Assembly (NCBI GenBank): GCA_030527385.1
Contig: JAUNAY010000024.1
Span: forward strand, 1-13,443
Origin: Fusobacterium sp.
Lineage (GTDB): Bacteria > Fusobacteriota > Fusobacteriia > Fusobacteriales > Fusobacteriaceae
Length of the DNA: 13,443 nucleotides
Direction: 5' to 3'
Part shown: positions 1 through 7,444 of the stretch, piece after piece
Layout: each line of letters begins with the position of its first letter
Position numbering within the stretch: position 1 is the first letter of the stretch
Position numbers and translations under genes: made by a program
The notes under the pieces: model-generated
Databases searched by the model: none
The model's input: only the letters and a program-made list of their open reading frames with translations
Told to the model about the DNA's origin: nothing

Positions 1-26
1 AAGAAAAAAAAGTATAGCTCCAAAAA

Positions 27-73
27 GAAAAACGGTTAAAGTTTTGCAAAATACAAAGCTCAAACCGTTTTTT
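27..73 (-). terminator. Terminator of the nucleoside operon, possibly bidirectional
   Basis: An inverted repeat just past the deoC stop has a 10-bp outer stem: AAAAACGGTT at 28-37 pairs with AACCGTTTTT at 63-72. A second inner stem pairs 41-46 with 54-59. Read on the minus strand, the hairpin is followed by a T-rich run, as expected for intrinsic termination of the operon that ends with deoC. A T run also follows on the plus strand, so it could stop transcripts from either side. Confidence 0.75.
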
Positions 74-77
74 ATAA

Positions 78-725
78 TTAACCTTTTATTATTTTTACAA
101 GTCTACTTGTTCCCAATCTATCTGCTCCAAGTTCTACAAACTTTTCTGCATCTTCAAAAGAGCTTATACCACCAGCAGGTTTTATTTTTACATCTTTACC
201 TACATATTTTTTCATAAGAGCTACATCTTCAAATTTTGCTCCTGATGTTGAAAATCCAGTAGATGTTTTTATAAATTCTGCTCCTGATTCAGTAACAATT
301 TCACACATCTTTATTTTTTCTTCTTCAGTTAGAAGACAAGTTTCAATTATCACTTTTAAGATTTTTCCATTACAAGCTTTATGAATATCTTTTATTTCTT
401 GAAGAATATCATCATATTTTTTGTCTTTTAAATCTCCAATATTGATAACCATATCAATCTCATCAGCACCATTTTTTACTGCATCTTCTGTTTCAAAAAC
501 TTTTGCTGCTGTTGTGCTGTATCCATTTGGAAACCCTATTACTGTACAGATAGGTAATCTATCTCCAACATACTCTTTCGCTCTTTTTACAAAAGAAGCT
601 GGAATACACGCTGATGCCACATCATAAGTCATAGAATCATCTAAGATCTCTTTTATTTGCTCCCAAGTTGCTGTTTGAGCCAATAAAGTGTGATCAACCA
701 TCTTTAATATCGCTTTTTTATCCAT
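78..725 (-). CDS. deoC: Deoxyribose-phosphate aldolase (DERA)
   Basis: This 215-residue cytosolic class I aldolase cleaves 2-deoxyribose-5-phosphate to acetaldehyde and glyceraldehyde-3-phosphate, the last step of deoxynucleoside catabolism. The Schiff-base lysine is K153 in EFIKTSTGF. The proton-relay pair is D91 (in DEIDMVINIG) and K182 (in IKPAGGI), matching D102, K167 and K201 of the E. coli enzyme. The phosphate-binding end GADRLGTSR is present near the C terminus. Length is typical of the short bacterial DeoC group, which is smaller than the 259-residue E. coli protein. An AAGAGGAG ribosome binding site at about 731-738 supports the ATG at 723-725. It is the last gene of the operon, 11 nt after deoB, and a hairpin terminator follows. 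Confidence 0.95.
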   Translation of the reverse strand: MDKKAILKMVDHTLLAQTATWEQIKEILDDSMTYDVASACIPASFVKRAKEYVGDRLPICTVIGFPNGYSTTAAKVFETEDAVKNGADEIDMVINIGDLKDKKYDDILQEIKDIHKACNGKILKVIIETCLLTEEEKIKMCEIVTESGAEFIKTSTGFSTSGAKFEDVALMKKYVGKDVKIKPAGGISSFEDAEKFVELGADRLGTSRLVKIIKG

Positions 726-736
726 TTTTTCTCCTC

Positions 737-1927
737 TTAACTTAATTTTTCTAATAAAGATCCCCCAATAGTGTTTTCTGGCATTTTTACTTCAAAATTA
801 TCTGCTATTGTAGCTCCTATCACTGCAAAAGTATCAGCAGTTTCTAGTTTATTTGCTCCTTTCATTGAAGGTGAATAAGCTAAAAATGGAACTTTTTCCC
901 TAGTATGATCTGTTCCAACATATGTCGGATCATTTCCGTGATCTGCTGTTATAATTAATAGATCATCATCTTTTAATTCTTTTAGTAATACTCCTAAATT
1001 AACATCAAATTTTTCCAATTCTTCTGCATAACCTTTAGGATTTCTTCTATGTCCCCATAGAGCATCAAAATCTACAAGATTTACAAAACATAAACCTGTA
1101 AAATCTCTTTTTGCTATCTCAATAGTTTGCTCCATTCCGTGAACGGAACTTTTAGATTTGTTAGATTCTGTTATTCCCTCTCCATCAAAAATATCATTTA
1201 TTTTCCCTACTGAGATAACATCAAATTTAGCATCTTTAAGAGCATTTAAAACTGTTCTTCCATATGGTTTTAAAGCATAATCGTGACGATTGCTTGTTCT
1301 TTTAAACTCTCCTTTTTTTCTTCCAATATATGGTCTTGCTATTACTCTTCCTACTTTCCATTCATCTTTCATAGTAAGTTCTCTAGCAATTTCACAATAT
1401 TTATAAAGAGTCTCTAATCCCATAGTCTCTTCGTTTCCACAGATTTGTAAAACCGAATCTGCACTAGTATACACTATTACATCTCCAGTAGCTATTTCGT
1501 GCTCTCCATACTCATCTAATATCTCTGTTCCACTAGCTGATTTATTCCCAACTATTTTATGTCCAAATCTCTTTTCCAATTCATCTATTAACTCTTTTGG
1601 AAAACCTGTATCTGTAAATGTTTGAAAAGGTTTATCAATATTTAATCCCATCATTTCCCAATGTCCAGTCATTGTATCCTTTCCTACACTTGTCTCTTTT
1701 AATTCTCCATAATATGCTAATGGTTTTGATACTGGTTCTATATTTTTAAGTTTACATAGATTTGCTATTCCTAATTTTTGAAGATTTGGAATATTTAATT
1801 TTTCCACTGATTCAGCTATATGTCCAAGGGTATTTACTCCCCTATCTCCATATTTTTCAGAATCTTCCATAGCTCCTATTCCCAACGAATCTATAACAAT
1901 GGTAAAAATTCTTTTATACTTTTTCAT
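737..1927 (-). CDS. deoB: Phosphopentomutase
   Basis: This Mn-dependent enzyme of the alkaline phosphatase superfamily interconverts ribose-1-phosphate or deoxyribose-1-phosphate with the 5-phosphates. It thereby links the phosphorylases of this operon to DeoC and the pentose phosphate pathway. From the ATG at 1925-1927 the protein is 396 residues. Metal and catalytic residues are visible: D13 (FTIVIDSLG), the nucleophile T85 (GKDTMTGHW), D288 and H293 (VDFDALWGH), D329-H330 (ITADHGND) and H341. D13 and T85 match the numbering of the Bacillus cereus enzyme, which supports this start. An in-frame TTG at 1943-1945 would add six residues, but it lies upstream of the GGAGGA ribosome binding site at 1934-1939, so it is less likely. 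It follows deoD by 18 nt. Confidence 0.95.
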   Translation of the reverse strand: MKKYKRIFTIVIDSLGIGAMEDSEKYGDRGVNTLGHIAESVEKLNIPNLQKLGIANLCKLKNIEPVSKPLAYYGELKETSVGKDTMTGHWEMMGLNIDKPFQTFTDTGFPKELIDELEKRFGHKIVGNKSASGTEILDEYGEHEIATGDVIVYTSADSVLQICGNEETMGLETLYKYCEIARELTMKDEWKVGRVIARPYIGRKKGEFKRTSNRHDYALKPYGRTVLNALKDAKFDVISVGKINDIFDGEGITESNKSKSSVHGMEQTIEIAKRDFTGLCFVNLVDFDALWGHRRNPKGYAEELEKFDVNLGVLLKELKDDDLLIITADHGNDPTYVGTDHTREKVPFLAYSPSMKGANKLETADTFAVIGATIADNFEVKMPENTIGGSLLEKLS

Positions 1928-1933
1928 CGAGCT

Positions 1934-1939
1934 TCCTCC
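1934..1939 (-). promoter_or_regulatory. Ribosome binding site that decides the deoB start
   Basis: On the minus strand GGAGGA sits 6-7 nt before the ATG at 1925-1927. It lies downstream of the alternative TTG start at 1943-1945, inside what that start would translate as Gly-Gly-Ser. This spacing favours the ATG. Confidence 0.8.
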
Positions 1940-1945
1940 AGTCAA

Positions 1946-2653
1946 TTAACAAAATGTTTCTAGTGCCACTTTCATCATATTAACAAAAGCTGTTTGTCTT
2001 TCTTCTGGTGTTGTTACTTCTTTAGTTACAAAAGAATCTGATATTGTTAAAAGGCAAGCTGCTTTTTTACCTAAAACTCTCGCATTATGGAAAAGTGCAA
2101 AACTTTCCATCTCTACACACGAAACTCCCTTTTCTTTGCAAAGATCTTTATAATAATTTATATCTCCCTCTCTATAAAAAACATCACTTGAGTGAACTCT
2201 TCCGATGTGTAGAGGAATTTCTAATCTTTTTGCTGCTGATTTTATCTTTTCATTTAGTTCTTCGCTAGGTAAGATAATATCTTTATCATATCCATTTTGA
2301 GTATGTGCATAAGATGATTCACTCCACGCACTGTCAGCTAGAACTACATCATAAACTTTTAAATCTTCTGAATATCCTCCTGCTGATCCTACACGAATTA
2401 TATTTTCAACTCCATAAACAGAATATAACTCATAAGAATAGATTCCTATTGAAGGCATTCCCATTCCAGATGCCATAACTGTTATCTCTTTTCCTTTATA
2501 TTCACCTGTAAAAGCTAACATATTTCTAACAGAGTTTACTTGTTTTACATTTGTTAAGAATGTTTCTGCTATAAATTTAGCTCTTAGTGGATCTCCTGGC
2601 ATCAATACATTTTTTGCTATTTCTCCTAATTTTGCTTGGTTATGTGGTGTCAT
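1946..2653 (-). CDS. deoD: Purine nucleoside phosphorylase, hexameric DeoD type
   Basis: This 235-residue cytosolic enzyme converts purine (deoxy)nucleosides and phosphate to the free base and (deoxy)ribose-1-phosphate. It aligns with E. coli DeoD from the N terminus (TPHN...LMPGDPLRAKFIAETFL). Phosphate-site residues fall at the same numbers: G20, R24, R43, R87 and S90 (IIRVGSAGG). H4, which E. coli subunits lend to a neighbouring active site, is present. The EMES-type ribose motif (VEMES) is intact, and D206 and R219 correspond to the E. coli Asp204/Arg217 catalytic pair. The ATG has a GGAGGG site upstream at about 2659-2664. The start is 11 nt after the cdd stop and deoB follows. Confidence 0.95.
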   Translation of the reverse strand: MTPHNQAKLGEIAKNVLMPGDPLRAKFIAETFLTNVKQVNSVRNMLAFTGEYKGKEITVMASGMGMPSIGIYSYELYSVYGVENIIRVGSAGGYSEDLKVYDVVLADSAWSESSYAHTQNGYDKDIILPSEELNEKIKSAAKRLEIPLHIGRVHSSDVFYREGDINYYKDLCKEKGVSCVEMESFALFHNARVLGKKAACLLTISDSFVTKEVTTPEERQTAFVNMMKVALETFC

Positions 2654-2664
2654 TTTATTCCCTC

Positions 2665-3063
2665 CTATAAACTATCACTTGTAAAAGACATAGGCATAAG
2701 TTCCTCTATGTTTGTCACTAAAACTTCTTCTTTAGTTCCTAGTACTATTGGAGTATCTCTTTTTAAAAGCTCTACTAATACTTGTCTACACGCTCCGCAA
2801 GGAGTTATTAGAGTATTTCCTTTTCCTACAATAGCTATTGCTTCTATATCATCTTGACGGTATCCATTTGAATAAGCTTGAAATATTGCATTTCTCTCTG
2901 CACAATTTGTAAGCCCATATGAAGCATTTTCTATGTTAGCACCTATAAAATACTTTCCATCTTTTGTTTTAACACAAGCTCCCACAAAAAAATTTGAATA
3001 TGGTGCATAAGCATTTTCCATTGCTTCATAAGCCCTTGTTAAGATATCATTATATTTTTCCAT
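2665..3063 (-). CDS. cdd: Cytidine deaminase, small zinc-dependent type
   Basis: This 132-residue protein hydrolytically deaminates cytidine and deoxycytidine to uridine and deoxyuridine, which udp can then phosphorolyse. Zinc ligands are C54 (in NCAERNAIF) and C89/C92 (in PCGACRQ). The catalytic proton shuttle is E56. The all-cysteine ligand set and the length are those of the homotetrameric Bacillus-type enzyme rather than the larger dimeric E. coli form. The FxVGA and NIENASYGL segments forming the nucleoside pocket are present. The ATG is preceded by an AGGAGGA ribosome binding site that overlaps the nupC stop codon (gap of 9 nt), suggesting tightly coupled translation within the operon. 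Confidence 0.95.
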   Translation of the reverse strand: MEKYNDILTRAYEAMENAYAPYSNFFVGACVKTKDGKYFIGANIENASYGLTNCAERNAIFQAYSNGYRQDDIEAIAIVGKGNTLITPCGACRQVLVELLKRDTPIVLGTKEEVLVTNIEELMPMSFTSDSL

Positions 3064-3072
3064 AATCTCCTC

Positions 3073-4275
3073 CTAGAATAACATAATTAATCCAACTATC
3101 ATTGCACTTAGTACACTTACAGCAAATCCTCCTATCATTGCTCTAAAAACTAATTTAGATAGTACTCCTCTTTTTTCTGGACAAAGAGCAGATATTCCTG
3201 CTATACAAATTCCCATACTTGAGAAATTTGCAAATCCTGCAAGAGATATTGATAAAATAAGTCCTGTTCTTTCTTCTAATTGTGATAAAACTGTTCCTAA
3301 TTTTTGGAATGCTATAAACTCATTCATTACAAGTTTACTTCCTAATAGTTCTCCAGCAAGTTTCATATCATCGCCAGTTAATCCCATTAAGAATCCTATT
3401 GGAGAGAAAACATATGCAAATATTTTTTCAAGAGTTAAACCAAAATTACCAAGAACTCCATTTATAAGAGCAACTATACTGATTATAGCTATCAGTGAAG
3501 CTCCTATTGCTAAAGCTGAAGCAAGTCCATTTTGTGCTCCCTCTGTTATAGCATCTATTAAGTTCTCATTTTTTCCCTTATTATCCATTCTAACATCTGC
3601 TATTTTTTGAGTTTCCTCTAATTCTGGAAGAATAATTTTTGAAATTGCTATACTTCCCATTGGTACTAATGCACTAGCTATTAATAAACTTTCCATTGGG
3701 ATTCCAAGTGCAACATATCCACCAATAATTGTAGCTGACATACTTCCCATTCCAGAGATTAAAACTACCATTATCTCACTTTCTGTCATAAAGTTAAGAT
3801 ATTTAGCTATAAGTATAGGGCTTTCTGTTTGTCCCAAAAACATATTTGCAACAGCTACGAAACTCTCAACTTGAGTAGTTCCTAAAATCTTCCCTACTCC
3901 TTTTCCTATAACCTTAACTACCCAACCTAATATTCCTAGATAATATAAAGCTGCAACCAAAGAAGATAAGAATATTATATTACATAAAACAGATATTGCA
4001 AAGATAAACCCTGTTGCATTTCCTGGATTTGCAAGTGAACCAAATACAAATCCTATTCCATCTTGCCCATAGTTTAAAACTTGTGTAACCACATCTGATA
4101 CTTTAGATACAACTGCTCTTCCTAACGGAAATTTAACTAATAGAAAAGCAATTATAAACTGTGTAACTAAAGCTTTTATGATAACATCTTTCTTTACTGA
4201 TTTTCTAGCACTTGAATATAGATATAACGCCGCAATTAATAAAACTATTCCCAAAATATTGATTAAAATTCTCAT
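3073..4275 (-). CDS. nupC: Concentrative nucleoside transporter, NupC/CNT family
   Basis: This 400-residue inner-membrane symporter has the same length as E. coli NupC and would import nucleosides for the neighbouring enzymes. It has many hydrophobic helices and the family signatures. GQTES at 148-152 is the first nucleobase-binding hairpin. NEF at 318-320 carries E319, equivalent to the ribose-binding Glu332 of Vibrio cholerae CNT. FANFSS at 348-353 carries F348, N350 and S353 of the second hairpin. The charged loop at about 217-240 separates the two halves. Coupling ion (H+ or Na+) and base preference cannot be read from the sequence. A GGAG site precedes the ATG, and udp ends 9 nt upstream. 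Confidence 0.93.
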   Translation of the reverse strand: MRILINILGIVLLIAALYLYSSARKSVKKDVIIKALVTQFIIAFLLVKFPLGRAVVSKVSDVVTQVLNYGQDGIGFVFGSLANPGNATGFIFAISVLCNIIFLSSLVAALYYLGILGWVVKVIGKGVGKILGTTQVESFVAVANMFLGQTESPILIAKYLNFMTESEIMVVLISGMGSMSATIIGGYVALGIPMESLLIASALVPMGSIAISKIILPELEETQKIADVRMDNKGKNENLIDAITEGAQNGLASALAIGASLIAIISIVALINGVLGNFGLTLEKIFAYVFSPIGFLMGLTGDDMKLAGELLGSKLVMNEFIAFQKLGTVLSQLEERTGLILSISLAGFANFSSMGICIAGISALCPEKRGVLSKLVFRAMIGGFAVSVLSAMIVGLIMLF

Positions 4276-4284
4276 TCTTCACTC

Positions 4285-5064
4285 CTATTTATTTTTTTCA
4301 CTGTCAGCTTTTATTAAATTTCTAATAGCCTCTATTGTAACTCTTATAGCAGCATCTGTATCGTGAACTACTGGATTTTCTAATCCAAGTTTTTCTCTTT
4401 CTTGATTTGCCACTACTAAAAATGCTGATCCAACACGAACTCTTAAATGACTTCCTACTACAAATAATGCAGCTGATTCCATTTCAGAAGCTTTACATCC
4501 AAGACGTTTCCAAGCTTCCCATTTATTCATCAATTCATAACTAACTGGCTTTGTTTCTGGAGAATGTTGTCCATAGAATGAATCTTTACATTGAACTACA
4601 CCAACGTGATAATTTTTTCCAGAATCTTTAGCTGATTTTACAAAAGCATTTACTACATCTAAATCTGCAACTGCTGGAAACTCAATAGGAGCATACTCTC
4701 TACTTGTTCCTTCCATTCTAATTGCTCCTGTGGCTACAACTATATCTCCACCCATTATCTCTGTTTGCATTCCACCACAAGTTCCTACACGTAAAAATGT
4801 ATCTGCTCCTGCTTTAACTAACTCTTCTAAGGCAATAGCTGCAGAAGGTCCTCCAATACCAGTTGAAGTTACACTCACTTTTACTCCATCGATATATCCT
4901 GTATATGTGATATATTCTCTTGAATCTGCTATCAATTCTGCATTGTCAAAATATTTTGCTATTTTAGCACAACGTTTTGGGTCTCCAGGTAAAATTACAT
5001 ATTTACCAACTTGTCCATTTCTTAAACCAATATGATATTGAACTCCTTCTTCTGCATATTTCAT
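4285..5064 (-). CDS. udp: Uridine phosphorylase
   Basis: This first gene of the operon encodes a 259-residue nucleoside phosphorylase-I enzyme converting uridine (and probably deoxyuridine) plus phosphate to uracil and (deoxy)ribose-1-phosphate. Phosphate-binding residues G27, R31, R49, R92 and T95 match the E. coli set, and the ribose motif EMES is at 194-197. The uracil pocket differs: Q166 is kept, but the E. coli Arg168 position is S168 in GQHSPE, and a lysine (K160, CKDSFYGQH) lies just before. I recall this arrangement from the Streptococcus pyogenes-type subfamily. The ATG at 5062-5064 has a GGAGG site 8 nt upstream. No thymidine phosphorylase accompanies it in this window. Confidence 0.92.
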   Translation of the reverse strand: MKYAEEGVQYHIGLRNGQVGKYVILPGDPKRCAKIAKYFDNAELIADSREYITYTGYIDGVKVSVTSTGIGGPSAAIALEELVKAGADTFLRVGTCGGMQTEIMGGDIVVATGAIRMEGTSREYAPIEFPAVADLDVVNAFVKSAKDSGKNYHVGVVQCKDSFYGQHSPETKPVSYELMNKWEAWKRLGCKASEMESAALFVVGSHLRVRVGSAFLVVANQEREKLGLENPVVHDTDAAIRVTIEAIRNLIKADSEKNK

Positions 5065-5089
5065 AATATAACCTCCAGTTTTTTATAAC

Positions 5090-5108
5090 TTGTCTAATTT
5101 GTTGTCTA
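5090..5108. promoter_or_regulatory. Tandem TTGTCTA, candidate repressor operator of the nucleoside operon
   Basis: TTGTCTA occurs at 5090-5096 and again at 5102-5108, 12 nt apart. Both lie just downstream of the -10 box of the minus-strand promoter, covering the predicted start site and early leader. This is a classic repressor position. The heptamer equals one half of the TTGTCTAGACAA-like palindromes bound by HutC-type GntR repressors. It recurs in front of the GntR gene of this window. The regulator assignment is inference. Confidence 0.5.
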
Positions 5109-5116
5109 TATTTTAT

Positions 5117-5144
5117 ATTATCATCTTTAGACTAGATATGTCAA
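5117..5144 (-). promoter_or_regulatory. Sigma-70-type promoter of the udp-nupC-cdd-deoDBC operon
   Basis: On the minus strand a perfect TTGACA (-35, plus-strand 5139-5144) is followed after 16 nt by GATAAT (plus-strand 5117-5122). TAATAT with an 18-nt spacer is an alternative -10. Transcription would begin near 5109, about 45 nt before the udp ATG. Confidence 0.75.
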
Positions 5145-5259
5145 TAATTTTATTAATATTTCATCAATATTTATGCCCTTAAAATGTACAAAATAATCTA
5201 TTTTTACATTTTCTTATTTACATCTCTATTCCTTAAAAAATATATTTCATAAAAGTAAG

Positions 5260-5266
5260 TTGTCTA
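5260..5266. promoter_or_regulatory. Third TTGTCTA element in the divergent region
   Basis: TTGTCTAATTT at 5260-5270 repeats the 11 bases found at 5090-5100. It lies about 115 nt upstream of both the udp-operon -35 and the dehydrogenase -35. It could be an auxiliary operator, but alone the match could be chance. Confidence 0.3.
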
Positions 5267-5382
5267 ATTTTTAACACACTTTATCTTAAAAATATATGGC
5301 TTATTTTTGTTTTAAGTATATTAATTTAGTTCAAACTATCTTTTAATTATACTTTACTTGATAAATTTTGTTTAGATTTTTA

Positions 5383-5411
5383 TTGACAATTTTTCTAAAA
5401 AGTGTTAGTAT
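5383..5411 (+). promoter_or_regulatory. Strong extended -10 promoter of the dehydrogenase-fprA operon
   Basis: TTGACA at 5383-5388, a 17-nt spacer and TAGTAT at 5406-5411 form a near-consensus promoter. TG at 5403-5404 gives an extended -10 (TGTTAGTAT). The leader is about 75 nt long and ends in AAGGAGG at 5481-5487. Confidence 0.8.
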
Positions 5412-5494
5412 GAAAATATAATAAAAGAAAAAGAAATGTAATTTTGTACTCATTATAAATTAAATTTATTAGTGAACAATAAGGAGGCAGGAAT

Positions 5495-7405
5495 ATGTTA
5501 TTTAAGACAAATGAAGAACACGAAGCTTTACGTGCAAAAGTGAGAGAATTTGCTGAAACTGAAATTAGACCTATCGCTTTTATGCTTGATCAACAAAATG
5601 AATTTCCAACTGAAGCTATTAAAAAATTTGCTAAAATGGGAATGATGGGTTTACCATATCCTAAAGAGTATGGTGGAGCTGGACTAGATTCTTTAAGTTA
5701 TGCTATCGCCGTTGAAGAACTTTCAAGAGTTGATGGTGGTACTGGAGTTATTCTTTCTGCTCACGTATCTCTTGGTTCTTATCCTATTTATGCTTTCGGT
5801 ACTGAAGAGCAAAAACAAAAATACCTTGTTCCTTTAGCTAAAGGTGAAAAACTTGGTGCTTTTGGACTTACTGAACCAAATGCTGGTAGTGACGCTGGTG
5901 GAACAGAGACTACTGCTGTTTTAGAAGGAGATCACTATATTCTTAACGGTGGAAAAATATTTATAACTAACGCTGATAAAGCTGATACATATGTAGTTTT
6001 TGCTGTAACTACTCCTGATATTGGAACAAAAGGAATCAGTGCCTTTATTGTTGAAAAAGGTTGGGAAGGATTTACTTTTGGTACTCACTATGACAAGATG
6101 GGAATTCGTTCATCTTCAACTGCTGAACTAGTTTTTAACAATGTTAAAGTTCCTAAAGAAAACTTACTTGGAAAAGAGGGACAAGGATTTAAAATAGCTA
6201 TGGCTACTCTTGATGGAGGTAGAATTGGTATTGCTGCTCAAGCACTAGGAATTGCTCAAGGTGCATTTGAAAATGCTCTTGAATATGCAAAAGAGAGAGA
6301 ACAATTTGGTATGCCTATTGCTCATCAACAAGTTATATCTTTTAAATTAGCTGATATGGCTACAAAAATAAGATGTGCTAGATTCCTTGTATATAGCTCT
6401 GCCGAATTAAAAGATAAACACGAACCATATGGTATGGAATCTGCTATGGCAAAACAATACACTTCTGATATTTGCTTAGAAGTTGTAAACGATGCACTTC
6501 AAATCTTTGGAGGAAACGGATACCTTAAAGGTATGGAAGTTGAACGTGCTTATCGTGATGCTAAGATTTGTACAATCTATGAAGGAACTAACGAAATTCA
6601 AAGAGTTGTTATCGCTTCTCACCTAATTGGTAAGATGCCTAAAGCTAACTCTGCTCCTAAAAAAGCTTCTGCTAAAGGACACGCAACTGGACTTCGTAAA
6701 AATATAATATTTAAAGATGGAGATATGAAAGATAAAGTTAATGCCTTAGTTGAAGCATTAAAAGCTGACGGATATGACTTTACTGTTGGTATACCTCTTG
6801 ATACACCTATTGCTATGGCTGATCGTATAGTCAGTGCTGGAATGGGAATCGGTGAACAAGAAAATATGAAACTTATTGAAAATCTAGCTGTTCAAGCTGG
6901 AGCTGCTATTGGATCATCAAGACCAGTTGCTGAAACTTTAAAATATGTTCCTCTTAATCGTTATGTTGGTATGTCTGGACAAAAATTTAATGGAAATCTT
7001 TATATAGCTTGTGGTATTTCTGGAGCTGGACAACATTTAAAAGGAATTAAAGATGCAACTACTATTGTAGCTATCAATACAAATCCTAATGCTGCTATCT
7101 TTAAAAATGCCGACTATGGAATTGTTGGAGACTTAAAAGAAGTTCTACCTCTTTTAACTGCCGCTTTAGATAATGGAGAGCCTAAAAAAGATGCTCCTCC
7201 TATGAAAAAAATGAAAAGAAATATACCTAAAAAACCTGCTCCTGATTATCCTCTTCACGTGTGCAATGGTTGTGGTTATACTTATGATCCAGCTGTTGGA
7301 GATGAAGAAAATGGTGTAGAATCTGGTACTCTATTTAACAAGTTACCTGAAGATTGGATCTGTCCACTATGTGGAGAAGAAAAAGATCAATTTATTGAAG
7401 CTTAA
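5495..7405 (+). CDS. Acyl-CoA dehydrogenase / ETF-alpha FAD domain / rubredoxin fusion protein
   Basis: This 636-residue protein has three redox domains. Residues 1-380 are a short-chain acyl-CoA dehydrogenase. It has the FAD/substrate motif GAFGLTEPNAGSD (121-133), FGGNGYLKG, and IYEGTNEIQR with catalytic base E363. An Ala/Lys/Pro linker (384-398) leads to residues 400-560, the FAD-binding C-terminal domain of ETF-alpha. This is marked by GSSRP (473-477), SGQ (494-496), CGISGAGQH (506-514) and AINTNPNA. A second Lys/Pro linker (560-585) precedes a rubredoxin with iron ligands C590, C593, C623 and C626. ETF-alpha domain I and ETF-beta are absent. Electrons could pass from acyl-CoA via two FADs to rubredoxin and on to FprA, encoded 39 nt downstream. 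Acyl chain preference is not visible; butyryl-CoA is a guess. Confidence 0.93.
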   Translation: MLFKTNEEHEALRAKVREFAETEIRPIAFMLDQQNEFPTEAIKKFAKMGMMGLPYPKEYGGAGLDSLSYAIAVEELSRVDGGTGVILSAHVSLGSYPIYAFGTEEQKQKYLVPLAKGEKLGAFGLTEPNAGSDAGGTETTAVLEGDHYILNGGKIFITNADKADTYVVFAVTTPDIGTKGISAFIVEKGWEGFTFGTHYDKMGIRSSSTAELVFNNVKVPKENLLGKEGQGFKIAMATLDGGRIGIAAQALGIAQGAFENALEYAKEREQFGMPIAHQQVISFKLADMATKIRCARFLVYSSAELKDKHEPYGMESAMAKQYTSDICLEVVNDALQIFGGNGYLKGMEVERAYRDAKICTIYEGTNEIQRVVIASHLIGKMPKANSAPKKASAKGHATGLRKNIIFKDGDMKDKVNALVEALKADGYDFTVGIPLDTPIAMADRIVSAGMGIGEQENMKLIENLAVQAGAAIGSSRPVAETLKYVPLNRYVGMSGQKFNGNLYIACGISGAGQHLKGIKDATTIVAINTNPNAAIFKNADYGIVGDLKEVLPLLTAALDNGEPKKDAPPMKKMKRNIPKKPAPDYPLHVCNGCGYTYDPAVGDEENGVESGTLFNKLPEDWICPLCGEEKDQFIEA

Positions 7406-7444
7406 ATTTTTTTCAGAATTTTGTAAATTAAGGAGGAATCATTT

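Larger units (their letters stand above)
5065..5494. other. Divergent intergenic region, udp operon versus acyl-CoA dehydrogenase operon
   Basis: This 430-nt AT-rich region separates two divergent operons. It contains the minus-strand promoter of the nucleoside operon (5117-5144), the plus-strand promoter of the dehydrogenase operon (5383-5411) and three copies of TTGTCTA (5090, 5102, 5260). The centre, about 5145-5259 and 5267-5382, has no ORF or strong hairpin that I can see. Confidence 0.8.

Noticed and set aside
1928..1945. Longer deoB start at TTG 1943-1945
   Set aside because: The GGAGGA ribosome binding site lies downstream of this TTG and correctly spaced for the ATG at 1925-1927, and active-site numbering fits the ATG start.
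4730..5035. 101-codon plus-strand open frame opposite udp
   Set aside because: It lies wholly inside a confidently identified gene on the other strand and has no ribosome binding site or motif.
5065..5494. Riboswitch or small RNA in the udp-dehydrogenase intergenic region
   Set aside because: The predicted leaders are short (about 45 and 75 nt) and I saw no stable hairpins or known aptamer core; promoters and TTGTCTA elements explain the region.
5383..7405. Possibility that the three domains of the dehydrogenase fusion are an assembly or frameshift artefact
   Set aside because: The reading frame is uninterrupted, the linkers look like natural Lys/Pro/Ala tethers, and all three domains keep their cofactor residues.
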